Counted from the stretch's first letter, positions 34,756 to 44,356 are shown. The stretch: 64,000 nucleotides of DNA from Anoxynatronum sibiricum (GCF_039414295.1 NZ_JBCITM010000021.1:6594-70593), one strand, 5' to 3'. Translations and numbers: made by a program. Notes: a model not told the origin generated them from the letters alone.

Positions 34756-36000
34756 TCACTCATCAAATTTCATAACAATTTCCGGTTTAACCCGCCATTC
34801 GCCGGTGAGCACCTTCTGCATCAGCCCGAGCTTCTGGGTTTTGTACTTGTCTGCAAGCTGTTTCAGAAAATCGATTTCCTGTTGCGATACGTCCAGCGCT
34901 TCAGCAATGGCTTTTTGCTCATCTGATGATGGGCATGGAACCATTATTTTGAAAAAGTCCTTCTTGTTCAAATTGAGGAGCCCATCTGAACGGGCACCAC
35001 TTGTGATATATCGCTTCAACTCTCGGGCGTGATAATCGGCAATGAAGTAGTGTTCGAAGAATTCGGAAACAACAATACTTGCTTTAGGCTTAAAGCTGAT
35101 AAATACATTGGGGACGCAGATTTCGCCCTCTTTAAGCAGATATATGCACCCTTGTTGATAACGCTTTGAATTTCCCTTGTTATAAGAAAACTCACCCGCT
35201 TTAAGGTGTGTGTAATTTTTATGCTGAGAACCAGAGATATCTTTACCCCATTTATCGCGCTGAGACACAAAACCAATCCCAGCGGAAATGCTGTAAGGCG
35301 TTAGTTCTTTTTCGCCAACCTTACGTGATACTTCGGAAAAAATATCACCCAAGCGAACCATTGGCCAGCCATTTGCAACAATAGCCTCTTTTCCCATTAT
35401 TCTTTGAATCCGATCCTTTAAACTGGCTTCCTTCGCCTGAATCAACCGTTCGGTTTTTTCGATAGCCTCATCCCAGGTGGTCAGCAAGTCAGCAATGGCC
35501 TTTTGCTCAGGAAGTGGAGGAAGCAGAACAGGGAATGCTTTCAGCTGAGATGAGTTAATGCTAGCCAAGTTTGTGCTTTGTTTTGAACAGCTGAGAAAGT
35601 ATCTTTTCCCATATGAACTGCCTGTTTGAGCTGACAAAAAACTTGATATCAATTCATGATTATATGGCCGTACTGCAAATACATGATTTTGATGTAGGCA
35701 GTTTGGGATTTGACCTTCCCACACAGCTCCTCTTCCGAGTTTATCAAAATCGCCTCCCTCCGTTAGCAGAACGTCACCCTTTTCAAGCCTATAACGATTT
35801 ACTTTATTCTTGTGAATATTAATGGTTTTTATTTCCGACAAATCCAAATAGCCATCTTGGACATTGGCTACTCGAAGATAAGGAAGTTCTATACACTCTT
35901 CTTTTGAATTTTGATTTTTAGCAATTCCTGTTTGTATAATTGCTACTTCCTCAAGGCGTTTTCTTTTCCAATCAGTTGGCAGCTTATTCTGTTTACTCAT
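34756..36000 (-). CDS. hsdS: Type I restriction enzyme, specificity subunit
   Basis: 414 residues with two target-recognition domains (about 10-170 and 215-370). Each is followed by a conserved helix: LPPLPEQKAIADLLTTWDEA and CPSSDEQKAIAEALDVSQQE. These set the two halves of the DNA target. The ATG at 36000 is chosen because AGGAG is 8 bases upstream; the 51 extra codons of the longer frame lie inside dinD. It overlaps the dinD stop by 8 bases. Confidence 0.93.
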   Translation of the reverse strand: MSKQNKLPTDWKRKRLEEVAIIQTGIAKNQNSKEECIELPYLRVANVQDGYLDLSEIKTINIHKNKVNRYRLEKGDVLLTEGGDFDKLGRGAVWEGQIPNCLHQNHVFAVRPYNHELISSFLSAQTGSSYGKRYFLSCSKQSTNLASINSSQLKAFPVLLPPLPEQKAIADLLTTWDEAIEKTERLIQAKEASLKDRIQRIMGKEAIVANGWPMVRLGDIFSEVSRKVGEKELTPYSISAGIGFVSQRDKWGKDISGSQHKNYTHLKAGEFSYNKGNSKRYQQGCIYLLKEGEICVPNVFISFKPKASIVVSEFFEHYFIADYHARELKRYITSGARSDGLLNLNKKDFFKIMVPCPSSDEQKAIAEALDVSQQEIDFLKQLADKYKTQKLGLMQKVLTGEWRVKPEIVMKFDE

Positions 36001-36799
36001 CGCCGAATCTCCTGGTAAATGTGATGTCTTCTTCTGGGGGAAGTTCTTCGGGTTTAATGCCTCGTTCACCCAGCATATTGCGGACGCTTGTATTGTTTTG
36101 AACATGCTCATTGGTAATCGGGTCCTCACCCTGCAGTTCGTTTTGCCGGACATTGTGATTGGTTATTTCTGTTGCCAGGTTTTTAGCGGCAAGGGTTACT
36201 GTGGGCAGAAAATCGGCAAGGGGGCGATTTGACGGCATGGTCAGTTTCTTTTTCATCTGGGCGGTGGTGTTTCCGCCAAAGAGGGCGGCATCTCCTTTGG
36301 AACGGATTCGACCAAACCCCTGATCATCCACGCCACGCTGGTAAAGATTGCGGGAGAGCTCGGTTTCTGACTCAGTGAGCTTTTGCCTTGCCTGAAGTCG
36401 CTCTTGAAGACGCAGCCGTTCTTCGATGAGCTCCTGCTTGCGGGTCTGCACCGCGAAATAGGTTTGGGCAAAGGCAATGGGTTCCTTGCGTGGGTCGCCG
36501 TTCTGGGCGATCAGGTAACAGGCGTATCGGGTGAGCATGATGTCTTCAATTGAACGCTCTGCACCGGAGCCTATGGAAACCATTTTGTTGACGTCAACAA
36601 AATGGTTTTGAACTGATGCTCCAACATTTTGTACTGAATCTTTGGCTTTCTCGATTACCTTTAGAAAATTTCGCCATTCGGTATAGCCCAAAAGCTCCTG
36701 CAAATCTCTTGCGTACCAAAACTCCGTTGTGCCATCTGGAATTTGCTGCACAATCGCATCGAAGGAGCCTGTGAGTTTTTTAATCGTATTCTTATCCAT
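35993..36799 (-). CDS. dinD: DinD-like protein
   Basis: 268 residues, similar to DNA-damage-inducible protein D. Family marks are EFWYARDLQELLGYTEWRNF (about 25-45), DIMLTRYACYLIAQNGDPRK (about 85-105), and the later KGDAALFGGNTTAQMKKKL. In E. coli DinD affects RecA-mediated strand exchange. Its ATG overlaps the hsdM stop (TAATG), and it is embedded between hsdM and hsdS, a known passenger position. Confidence 0.88.
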   Translation of the reverse strand: MDKNTIKKLTGSFDAIVQQIPDGTTEFWYARDLQELLGYTEWRNFLKVIEKAKDSVQNVGASVQNHFVDVNKMVSIGSGAERSIEDIMLTRYACYLIAQNGDPRKEPIAFAQTYFAVQTRKQELIEERLRLQERLQARQKLTESETELSRNLYQRGVDDQGFGRIRSKGDAALFGGNTTAQMKKKLTMPSNRPLADFLPTVTLAAKNLATEITNHNVRQNELQGEDPITNEHVQNNTSVRNMLGERGIKPEELPPEEDITFTRRFGDE

Positions 36800-38373
36800 T
36801 ATGCGCCCCCTCGGTTGAGTTGCTGTAATTTAACGGCCATCTGCTTGCGGACTTCTGCCAACTCTTTTTCAAGCTGGTCAATCTCCGCCTGTACCGCATC
36901 GATGTCGATTTCCTCTTCCTCTTCAAAGGTGTCCACATAACGGGGGATATTGAGGTTAAAGTCGTTTTCTTTGATCTCAGCGAACTCGGCCACATGGGCA
37001 TACTTCTCTATTTCTGTGCGCTTCCTGCAGGTCTCCATGATCTTTCCGATATGCGCTTCTGAGAGGGTGTTCCTATTTTTACCGGAGATAAACTCTCGGC
37101 TGGCGTCGACAAAGAAGACGTTTTTGCAATCTTCACGGGTGCCGCCTTTTTCACGGGAGCGGTCAAAGACCAGAATCGCCACCGGAATGTTAGTGGTGGG
37201 GAACAGGTTGCCCGGCAGGCCAATCACGGCATCCAGCAGGTTTTCCTCGATCATTTTCTGGCGGATACGGCCTTCAGCTGCGCCCCGGAACAACACGCCA
37301 TGGGGAACCACCACGGCAACCCGGCCCTGTTTTTCAAGGGCGGTTTCCACCATGTGGCTGATAAAGGCCCAGTCGCCTTTGCTCTTGGGCGGCACCCCAC
37401 GCCAGAAGCGGTTATACTGATCGCTCTCGGCATTTTCGGCACCCCATTTGTCCAGAGAGAATGGCGGGTTGGCCACCACGCAGTTGAATTTCATCAACCG
37501 GTCATTTTCCACCAGCAGCGGGCTGTTTAGGGTGTCGCACCACTCCACTCGGGCGCTGTCAAAGCTGTGCAGGAACATGTTCATCCGGCAAAGCGCCCAT
37601 GTGCTGCCGTTGGACTCCTGCCCGAAGAGGGCAAAGTTGCGGTCGCCCACTTCTTTGGCCGCCTGTATCAAAAGACCGCCCGATCCGCAGGCTGGGTCAC
37701 AGATACGGTCCCCCGGTTTCGGGCCAGCCAGCTTTGCCACCAGCTCGGTTACCTTCAGCGGGGTAAAAAACTCTCCGGCCTTCTTTCCGGAATCGGAGGC
37801 AAAGCGCTCAATCAGGTAGATATAGGTATTACCGATCACATCTTCAGACACGAGGCTGGGCTTCATGCTGAGTTGTGGCTTGTTGAAGTCTTCCAGCAAT
37901 GTTTTAAGCCGTTTGTTTCGATCCTTTGTCCGCCCCAGGTTGGCCTCGCTGTTGAAGTCGATATTGCGGAAGACCCCTTCGAGTTTACTCTTGTTGCTCT
38001 CCTCAATATGATCGAGTACAATATTGATCAGTTCACCGATGTTGGCAGCAGATCGGCGTTCGTAGAGGCTGTAATAGGTGGCGGGAAATTCATCCAGCAC
38101 CGTTTCCTCACCGGTATCGTCATTCCTTTTGGTGAGCAACACCTGGGGGAGAACAAAACGCTCACGCTCCAGCTTGCGGCGAATTCGAGCATCGTCATCG
38201 CCATACTGCTGCTGATATTCTTCATAGTGATCCTGCCATACATCAGAGATGTATTTCAAAAACAGCATCACAAGGATGTAGTCTTTGTATTGCGCCGGAT
38301 CAACAACACCCCGGAAGGTGTCACACGCCGCCCATGCCGCATTGTTGATGTCTTTCTGCTCAATCTTATTCAT
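36799..38373 (-). CDS. hsdM: Type I restriction enzyme, methylase subunit
   Basis: N6-adenine methyltransferase of 524 residues. The N-terminal HsdM helical domain is followed by the SAM-binding motif DRICDPACGSGGLL (about 215) and the catalytic NPPFSLDKWG (about 305). A coiled coil near the C-terminus (EEEEIDIDAVQAEIDQLEKE) contacts HsdS. GGGAGA lies 5 bases upstream of the ATG. The gene is intact. Confidence 0.96.
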   Translation of the reverse strand: MNKIEQKDINNAAWAACDTFRGVVDPAQYKDYILVMLFLKYISDVWQDHYEEYQQQYGDDDARIRRKLERERFVLPQVLLTKRNDDTGEETVLDEFPATYYSLYERRSAANIGELINIVLDHIEESNKSKLEGVFRNIDFNSEANLGRTKDRNKRLKTLLEDFNKPQLSMKPSLVSEDVIGNTYIYLIERFASDSGKKAGEFFTPLKVTELVAKLAGPKPGDRICDPACGSGGLLIQAAKEVGDRNFALFGQESNGSTWALCRMNMFLHSFDSARVEWCDTLNSPLLVENDRLMKFNCVVANPPFSLDKWGAENAESDQYNRFWRGVPPKSKGDWAFISHMVETALEKQGRVAVVVPHGVLFRGAAEGRIRQKMIEENLLDAVIGLPGNLFPTTNIPVAILVFDRSREKGGTREDCKNVFFVDASREFISGKNRNTLSEAHIGKIMETCRKRTEIEKYAHVAEFAEIKENDFNLNIPRYVDTFEEEEEIDIDAVQAEIDQLEKELAEVRKQMAVKLQQLNRGGA

Positions 38374-38375
38374 TT

Positions 38376-38513
38376 TTATCTCCCATTTCCTGTCGTTTTT
38401 TTGTTCGCCGGACTTTCCAGTGAGGGAACATCGGGTTTTCCAATGGAATGATTTTCATCCCCCTGGGAGAGACCATGTATTTCGGCTCCATTGGCATTCT
38501 TTGCAGCCTTCAT
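38376..38513 (-). CDS. Possible 45-aa protein between hsdS-like and hsdM
   Basis: A short frame whose ATG overlaps the upstream stop by 4 bases (ATGA) and whose TAA lies 2 bases before the hsdM ATG. Both ends thus look translationally coupled. AAAGGA lies about 8 bases before the ATG. The product is hydrophilic (KAAKNANGAEIHGLSQG). A second 43-codon frame (MPMEPKYMV...) in the same stretch overlaps the hsdM start and is an alternative. No family is recognised. Confidence 0.4.
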   Translation of the reverse strand: MKAAKNANGAEIHGLSQGDENHSIGKPDVPSLESPANKKTTGNGR

Positions 38514-39094
38514 TCGTGTTTTCCTTTGGCCATTTGCATGAGTATCGCGCTCACGTATTGTTCCCGTTTATCAGCCAACAGCTTCAGCAGGGTTTGTTCA
38601 CGGGCTGACAGCTTCGCCAAGGCTGCAATGCTTTTCTGTTTTTCCAGTGTTGGCAGCGTCACTTCCATCTCTTCAATGGCCTGTTTACTGATCATCTTCT
38701 GAACTGTACCCTTGGCTCTGCTGGTCAAGTATATCTGTGCTTCCCGCTGGCTGATATACCAATTCAGATACTCAGGCAACACTTTATCCGGCATGGTTAT
38801 TCTAATCCGCAATAACGGAGCGGCTATCACTGCTTTACCTGGATCTTCGTGTAGCATCGCCGAAGTAGTCACAAGGCCTCTCGATCTGAAAACAAGGTCA
38901 TTCTTTCGGGCGATATGATGCTCTTTGACATCATCCAGCTCAATTTTGACCAGATCATTACAGCTGACTATATTGTCATCCTGAAGATCCTTCATTTGAA
39001 TGACCGAAACCCTTCCATCCGCAGAGGCTTCCAGCCGAGATCTGAAGGAGTACCCCATCTGAACAGTAGCTATGTGTTTGATCGCTTTTTTCAC
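38510..39094 (-). CDS. Short HsdS-like specificity protein (one TRD)
   Basis: 194 residues, about half an HsdS. It has a single target-recognition domain (VQMGYSFRSRLEASADGRVS, VIAAPLLRIRITMPDKVLPE) and one closing helix (LPTLEKQKSIAALAKLSARE). The start is the GTG at 39094, with GAGG 6 bases upstream. As first gene of the operon it could replace or pair with the full HsdS to change target choice, or it may be a remnant. The frame is intact. Confidence 0.8.
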   Translation of the reverse strand: MKKAIKHIATVQMGYSFRSRLEASADGRVSVIQMKDLQDDNIVSCNDLVKIELDDVKEHHIARKNDLVFRSRGLVTTSAMLHEDPGKAVIAAPLLRIRITMPDKVLPEYLNWYISQREAQIYLTSRAKGTVQKMISKQAIEEMEVTLPTLEKQKSIAALAKLSAREQTLLKLLADKREQYVSAILMQMAKGKHE

Positions 39095-39135
39095 AAGACA
39101 CCTCAATTCATTTCGCAGTAACTCTATTTCTGTAT

Positions 39136-39164
39136 ATCGTAATGTATTAAGGACAAAAAGTCAA
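39136..39164 (-). promoter_or_regulatory. Promoter of the restriction operon
   Basis: On the minus strand, TTGACT (39159-39164), 17 bases, TACGAT (39136-39141), about 40 bases before the first gene. No other strong promoter was seen before 27782, so it may drive all of the ~11-kb operon. Confidence 0.75.
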
Positions 39165-39296
39165 GCCTATTTTGCAGCATTGTCGTTTCTGTGATTTTAT
39201 CCAACTACCGAGATCATCTTTTAACTTCTCACATTGCTCAAACACCGCAGATAACAGGGGTATTCTCAACGATTATCACTTCCTAAAATAGGCATG

Positions 39297-39322
39297 AAAA
39301 AAGCACCCGGTTAAAGGTGCCT
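39297..39322 (-). terminator. Terminator after the toxin gene
   Basis: On the minus strand, GCACC and GGTGC form a short stem followed by six T, about 15 bases after the relE-like stop. Confidence 0.6.
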
Positions 39323-39337
39323 TCAAGAGTGTCATGA

Positions 39338-39670
39338 TCAATCCACTTTCTGTGTCGTTGACAATTGCAAATCTATGTTTCGTCCAGCATACATTATTCT
39401 TATGATTGCCACCGTACTTTCTTCTTCAATAACTGTGTAAAACACAAGGTAGTTATCAACTGGAAGAACTCTCAACCCCTTGCTGTGCCATGGTTCATCT
39501 TTGTATCGTTTATGTCGAAAGGGTAGTGTATCTAAGTCTTTAATTGCTTTCATGATTTTATTGACTTGATTTCTGGCAGTTTCTGGCACTAATAAGTCCA
39601 TTGCAATATACCTGTAGACATTTACGAGATCCCACTCTGATTTTTCCGTATAAATGACTTTATAGCTCAT
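39338..39670 (-). CDS. RelE/ParE-family toxin
   Basis: 110 residues with the RelE/ParE fold pattern: YKVIYTEKSEWDLVNVYRYI at the start, DTLPFRHKRY, and the ending LRVLPVDNYLVFYTVIEEES then IIRIMYAGRN. RelE-like members cut mRNA on the ribosome and ParE-like ones act on gyrase; the sequence alone does not settle which. The start overlaps the antitoxin stop by 11 bases. Confidence 0.9.
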   Translation of the reverse strand: MSYKVIYTEKSEWDLVNVYRYIAMDLLVPETARNQVNKIMKAIKDLDTLPFRHKRYKDEPWHSKGLRVLPVDNYLVFYTVIEEESTVAIIRIMYAGRNIDLQLSTTQKVD

Positions 39671-39971
39671 GCCCGTATTCCTTCGTGATGCGCTCAGCTA
39701 CCTTATCTGCAGGTACAACCCTGCCTGCCCGTAAATCATTAAACCCTTTTTCAATTTCTGTGTTAAACTCTTCCGTTGTTAAATCCCCGTACCCAAGGGG
39801 TTTATTGTTTGTCATTTTAACCTCAAAAGGCAGTCCGTTATGCAGAACAACCTGTCTTAAAAAAATGTTAACCGCATTTGACATGGGTATGCCCAGTTTG
39901 TTTAGTACCGCCTCTGCCTGATCTTTTATTTCCGGCTCAACGCGAGCAAAAATACTTGCGGTCTTAGCCAT
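39660..39971 (-). CDS. RelB/DinJ-family antitoxin
   Basis: 103 residues. The N-terminal ribbon-helix-helix (SIFARVEPEIKDQAEAVLNK, LGIPMSNAVNIFLRQVV) is the RelB/DinJ DNA-binding domain, and the C-terminal tail neutralises the toxin. First gene of the pair, so it is made in excess. GAAGGAGG precedes the ATG. Confidence 0.92.
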   Translation of the reverse strand: MAKTASIFARVEPEIKDQAEAVLNKLGIPMSNAVNIFLRQVVLHNGLPFEVKMTNNKPLGYGDLTTEEFNTEIEKGFNDLRAGRVVPADKVAERITKEYGHEL

Positions 39972-39998
39972 ACATATCGCCTCCTTCTTGATATGTTC

Positions 39999-40028
39999 AT
40001 TTTATCACTTTGTATTGCGGTATGCAAT
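39999..40028 (-). promoter_or_regulatory. Promoter and operator of the toxin-antitoxin pair
   Basis: On the minus strand, TTGCAT (40022-40027), 17 bases, TAAAAT (39999-40004). The palindrome ATTGC-ATACC-GCAAT (40014-40028) covers the -35 box and is a likely site for the ribbon-helix-helix antitoxin. Confidence 0.65.
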
Positions 40029-40158
40029 ATATTCGCAAGCTGCAACACCAAAATCCCCCGTTCATCATACACCGGCTTTCCGCCATTTCCTCCTTAATGT
40101 TCTGAAAAATTAACTCTCGAATGCCTTCTTCATGCTTCATCGTCCTTTTTAAAGCACG

Positions 40159-40190
40159 GAAAGAGGGACGGCGTGAGCCGTCCCTCTTTC
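40159..40190. repeat. Palindromic terminator repeat, copy 2
   Basis: A 14-bp stem (GAAAGAGGGACGGC and complement) with loop GTGA, 35 bases after the uxuB stop, where it ends the uronide operon. Same family as 27679, 57168 and 57402. The 130 bases between it and the toxin-antitoxin promoter show nothing. Confidence 0.8.
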
Positions 40191-40224
40191 TGTTGCCTTC
40201 AGCAGCTTTCGGCAGGTTACTGCC

Positions 40225-41829
40225 TTAAGACACATATTTTGTTAAAGTGGCACGTACAGCACCCCGATGAGCCACCAGTTTTGCAAAGTATTCTTCCACC
40301 TTGCTGCCCAGTCCCACCTCATACAGATTCACACCGAAAATAGCCTTGTTGGAGAGAATGGGCTGCAGCTGTTGATGAAAATCGCCCTTGTCCCCCAGTT
40401 GAACCGATGCCACATGGGCTGTGACTTCTTCCAGCAGGGGGTCTGGGCTCAGCTCCATGGCATTGCCTTCATCATCCACTCCCATCAGGTATCGGCACCA
40501 TCCCGCCAATACCAGGGGGATCATTTGAAGTGCTGTCACATCAAGATCGTTTCTTGATGCATAGGCTTTGATGGTTTCGCCAAAACGGATGGATAGTTTT
40601 TGCGAGGTGTCAGTGGCGATTCGTTGCGGGGTGTCAGGCATAAAGGGGTTGGGAAAACGTACCTGCAGCACTTCATCAATAAAGCTTTTGGGATTGACGA
40701 TCTTCGGATCAACCACCACTGGCAAGCCTTCTTCATACCCGATTCTTTCCACCAGCCTTTTCAGCTCGGGATCTTTCATTTCCTCAGAGATGCGCGTGTG
40801 CCCCAACAGGCAGCCAAATATGGCAAGGGCTGTATGCAGGGGATTCAGGCAGGTGCATACTTTCATTTTTTCCACTTTATCGACGGTCTCCCGCTGTGTG
40901 AAAATAACGCCTGCTTCTTCCAGCTTGGGTCTTCCATTGGGAAAGGCATCTTCGATGATCAAATACTCCGGCTCTTCAGCATTGACAAAAGAGGATGCAA
41001 AGCTGTTTCTGGCGGTGACAATATCTTCCAGGTCTTCAAAGCCATCCTTCTTTAACATCGCTTTGATTTTAGGGTCTGGCCGGGGGGTGATTTTATCGAT
41101 CATGGTCCATGGAAATGCCACAAGGGCTGGATTACTGATGTATTCTTCAAACCCTGCTTCCACAAGGCCGTTCTTCACCCACTGGGCGACGAAGGCGCTG
41201 ATGGCGTGATAAAGTTTGGTGCCGTTATGGGAGCAGTTATCCATGCTCACCAGACTCACGGGTTGTTGTCCTTTTTCATAGCGCTGGTACAGGAGCGCTG
41301 CCACTTTTCCCAGATAGCTTTCCGGGCTTTTCGGGCCTTTTTGAAAGTCGTTGGCCACACTGGGCAGGTATTCCCCCTTGGCATCCTGTAAGCTGTATCC
41401 TTTTTCTGTAATGGTGAAGCTGACCATCTGCAGGCTTTCACTGGTGAAAATGGCTTTGAGCCGGTCCCAGATTTCTTCCTGCTGATCATCCATGTTCAGG
41501 GACTCCACAATACTCCCAATCACTGTTTTGTTAATGCTGCCATCTGCTTTTATGGTCACAAGGGCTGTTAGGTTGTCCCGGGGCTGGTAAAGTTTGTCGA
41601 TGACTTCTCCGCCCACGACAATGATGCCCTTGTCGTCGGCTCCTTTGTTCAGCATGGTTTGCTGGGCATGTGCGATCAGTGCTCTAAAGATATTCCCTGC
41701 TCCAAAGTGAATCCACCCGGGATTTTTCGCCGTGTTTTTTCTCACTTGATCCCGATCAAACTGAGGCAGATCGAATCCCGCCGCTTCCCAAAGAGAAGTC
41801 TTTTTAAGTGTTTCTTCGTTTAATCTCAT
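40225..41829 (-). CDS. uxuB: Fructuronate reductase (mannonate oxidoreductase)
   Basis: NADH-dependent reduction of fructuronate to D-mannonate. 534 residues of the long-chain mannitol dehydrogenase family. The nucleotide-binding segment NPGWIHFGAGNIFRALIAHA is near residue 40, and the catalytic region KVCTCLNPLHTALAIFG near 325. The ATG at 41829 has GGGGTG 5 bases upstream; the longer frame overlaps uxuA. Last gene of the operon. Confidence 0.93.
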   Translation of the reverse strand: MRLNEETLKKTSLWEAAGFDLPQFDRDQVRKNTAKNPGWIHFGAGNIFRALIAHAQQTMLNKGADDKGIIVVGGEVIDKLYQPRDNLTALVTIKADGSINKTVIGSIVESLNMDDQQEEIWDRLKAIFTSESLQMVSFTITEKGYSLQDAKGEYLPSVANDFQKGPKSPESYLGKVAALLYQRYEKGQQPVSLVSMDNCSHNGTKLYHAISAFVAQWVKNGLVEAGFEEYISNPALVAFPWTMIDKITPRPDPKIKAMLKKDGFEDLEDIVTARNSFASSFVNAEEPEYLIIEDAFPNGRPKLEEAGVIFTQRETVDKVEKMKVCTCLNPLHTALAIFGCLLGHTRISEEMKDPELKRLVERIGYEEGLPVVVDPKIVNPKSFIDEVLQVRFPNPFMPDTPQRIATDTSQKLSIRFGETIKAYASRNDLDVTALQMIPLVLAGWCRYLMGVDDEGNAMELSPDPLLEEVTAHVASVQLGDKGDFHQQLQPILSNKAIFGVNLYEVGLGSKVEEYFAKLVAHRGAVRATLTKYVS

Positions 41830-41873
41830 GTGTTCACCCCTTACTGTCTGTTTTTTTTGCAATCTGACTTTCC

Positions 41874-42914
41874 TTACAGTCCGGTTTTCTCCAGTGTTTC
41901 CCAAATTCCCGTGAGATACATGGCACCCAGGGCCCTGTCATACAAGCCATACCCCGGTTTTCCCCGCTCTCCCCAGATCATTCTGCCGTGATCCGGTCTC
42001 ATGGGCCCGTCAAAACCCGCCTGATGATAGGCTTTTAAGATCTCCACCATATCCAAAGAACCATACTCCGAAGGGTGTGCTGCTTCTTCAAAGGAACGGG
42101 GTCCTGTGATTTTCACATTTCGCATATGGGCAAAGTGAATCCGCTTGCCAAACTTTTTGACCAGTCGAACCATGTCGTTATCTTTCGCAACACCAAGAGA
42201 ACCACTGCAAAGGGTCAGGCCATTATAGGGGTTATCCACCAGGTTCAGCAGCCGTTCCAGATTCTCTTCCTTGGTGATGATTCTGGGTAGTCCAAAAATA
42301 CACCATGGCGGATCATCGGGATGAATGGCCATTTTCACATCTGACGCCTCTGCCACAGGAATAATAGCCTTTAAAAAGTATGCCAGGTTTTCCCAAAGTT
42401 TTTCTTCATTCACTGTTTGATATTCTGCCAGCAGTGCCTTCATGGATTCCTTTGTGTAGCTGGAATCCCACCCCGGAAGGCTCAGCTCCCCCGTTGACGG
42501 GTCCATTTTTCCTGCCAGTTCCTCATCAAAAATTAAGGCAGTGGAACCATCGGGCAGCTGGTGCTCCAAATCTGTTCTTGTCCAGTCAAACACCGGCATG
42601 AAGTTATAACACACCACTTTGATGCCGGCTTCCCCCAGCCTTCTGATGGTTGTCTGGTAGTTTGCGATATACTGATCTCTCGTTGGTTTCCCCAGCTTAA
42701 TATCTTCATGCACCGGCACACTTTCAATCACAGACAGCTTTAGCCCTGCAGCCTCCACTTTCTGCTTCAGCTCCATGATCTTTTCCAGCGGCCAGGCTTC
42801 GCCCACGGGAATATCGTAGATGGCCGAAACAACGCCTGCCATTTTGGGTATTTGCTTAATGTATTGAAGTGGAATGGGATCACTGTCCCCATACCACCGA
42901 AAGGTCATTTCCAC
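41874..42914 (-). CDS. uxuA: Mannonate dehydratase
   Basis: Converts D-mannonate to 2-keto-3-deoxygluconate. 346 residues, a TIM-barrel enzyme. It begins MTFRWYGDSDPIPLQYIKQI and has MAIHPDDPPWCIFGLPRI and FAHMRNVK, metal-binding regions of the UxuA family. Kinase and aldolase for the product are not in this window. Confidence 0.95.
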   Translation of the reverse strand: MEMTFRWYGDSDPIPLQYIKQIPKMAGVVSAIYDIPVGEAWPLEKIMELKQKVEAAGLKLSVIESVPVHEDIKLGKPTRDQYIANYQTTIRRLGEAGIKVVCYNFMPVFDWTRTDLEHQLPDGSTALIFDEELAGKMDPSTGELSLPGWDSSYTKESMKALLAEYQTVNEEKLWENLAYFLKAIIPVAEASDVKMAIHPDDPPWCIFGLPRIITKEENLERLLNLVDNPYNGLTLCSGSLGVAKDNDMVRLVKKFGKRIHFAHMRNVKITGPRSFEEAAHPSEYGSLDMVEILKAYHQAGFDGPMRPDHGRMIWGERGKPGYGLYDRALGAMYLTGIWETLEKTGL

Positions 42915-42946
42915 AGTTATCAGCCCCTCATCATTCTATTTCAAAA

Positions 42947-44356
42947 TCATTCTATTTCAAAGTAGTTAACCGCATTGTTGTAACAGACGTTCTTCACCAA
43001 GCGCTCCAGCGATTCCGAACAATTGGGGGCTTCTCCATCCACGACCCACTGCCCAATCATATTGCAGAGGATTCTTCTGAAATATTCATGCCTCGTATAC
43101 GAAAGAAAGCTTCTTGAATCCGTCAGCATGCCCACAAATCTGCCCAGCAAGCCCAGATTGGCCAGGGAGGTCATTTGCCTGATCATCCCATCCTTTTGAT
43201 CATTGAACCACCAACCGGAACCAAACTGAATTTTACCAGGAATCGTCCCCCCCTGGAAATTGCCAATCATGGTGCCTATGACATCATTATCCTTTGGGTT
43301 CAGGCAATAGAGGATTGTCTTTGGCAGCCGGTTCTCCCGATCCAAGGCATCCAGTATTTTCGACAGGGGCACTGCAATGCACTGGTCATTCATGGAGTCA
43401 AAGCCTGCATCTGCCCCAAGGAGGGTGAACATTCGCGAATTATTGTTTCTAAGCGCCCCTATGTGAAGCTGCATCACCCAATTGTATTCATGATACTTTC
43501 CTCCCAGATAATGGAGGGTCTGGGTTTTAAATTTCTGCACTTCTTCCGGACTCAGGTCTTCTTTTTGCAGCTTTTTTCGGAAGATCTTTTCGACTTCTTC
43601 TGGTGTGGTCTCCACATAAACCACTTCTTCCAGCGAGTGATCAGAAATTCGGCAGCCTGCTTCATGAAAATAATGAATCCGTTGATCCAGCGCACTTAGA
43701 AACTCATGATACGTTTCGATATTCATGTGACATGCTTCTGAAAGTGCCTGCAGCCACTGGGGAAAGGTGTCTTTCTCGATGCTCAGGCCTTTATCGGGCC
43801 TGAATGTGGGCAGCACCTTGGTGTGAAAAGTGCTGTCTTCTTTGATTGTGCGATGCTCCTCCAAAGAGTCCACGGGATCATCTGTGGTGCAGATGACTTT
43901 GACATTTGATTTTTCGATGAACCCTCTGGCCCGAAAATCGCTTTCCTTCAAGCGTTCGTTGCATCTGTGCCAGATGGCCTCTCCGGTTTTTTCACTGAGC
44001 ACCTCATGAATACCGAAATAACGCTGCAGCTCCAGATGAGTCCAGTGAAACAGCGGGTTTCCCATGCACATGGAGACGGTTTTGGCCCAGGCCATCATTT
44101 TTTCAAAATCATCTGCCTGACCTGTGATGAATTTTTCGTCGATGCCATTGCTTCTCATGGCTCGCCATTTGTAATGATCACCCTTCAACCATAACGCCGT
44201 CATGTTGCTGTATGGCTTATTCTCACTGATTTCCCCTGGTGACAGATGGCAGTGATAATCGTAAATCGGCATTTCTTTGGCATATTCATGATAGAGCTGT
44301 CTTGCCACTTCGTTGGTGAGTAAAAAATCTTCGTCCATGAATGTTTTCAATTCCAT
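42947..44356 (-). CDS. uxaC: Glucuronate isomerase
   Basis: Interconverts glucuronate and fructuronate. 469 residues. The start region MDEDFLLTNEVARQLYHEYA and PIYDYHCHLSP carry the metal-binding histidines of the amidohydrolase-like fold. MLTDSRSFLSYTRHEYFRRI near the end is the family signature. The ATG at 44356 is preferred over the GTG just before it. Confidence 0.96.
   Translation of the reverse strand: MELKTFMDEDFLLTNEVARQLYHEYAKEMPIYDYHCHLSPGEISENKPYSNMTALWLKGDHYKWRAMRSNGIDEKFITGQADDFEKMMAWAKTVSMCMGNPLFHWTHLELQRYFGIHEVLSEKTGEAIWHRCNERLKESDFRARGFIEKSNVKVICTTDDPVDSLEEHRTIKEDSTFHTKVLPTFRPDKGLSIEKDTFPQWLQALSEACHMNIETYHEFLSALDQRIHYFHEAGCRISDHSLEEVVYVETTPEEVEKIFRKKLQKEDLSPEEVQKFKTQTLHYLGGKYHEYNWVMQLHIGALRNNNSRMFTLLGADAGFDSMNDQCIAVPLSKILDALDRENRLPKTILYCLNPKDNDVIGTMIGNFQGGTIPGKIQFGSGWWFNDQKDGMIRQMTSLANLGLLGRFVGMLTDSRSFLSYTRHEYFRRILCNMIGQWVVDGEAPNCSESLERLVKNVCYNNAVNYFEIE

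Noticed and set aside
37567..38451. A 294-codon plus-strand frame across hsdM
   Set aside because: Antisense to conserved methylase motifs; no ribosome site and no family pattern.
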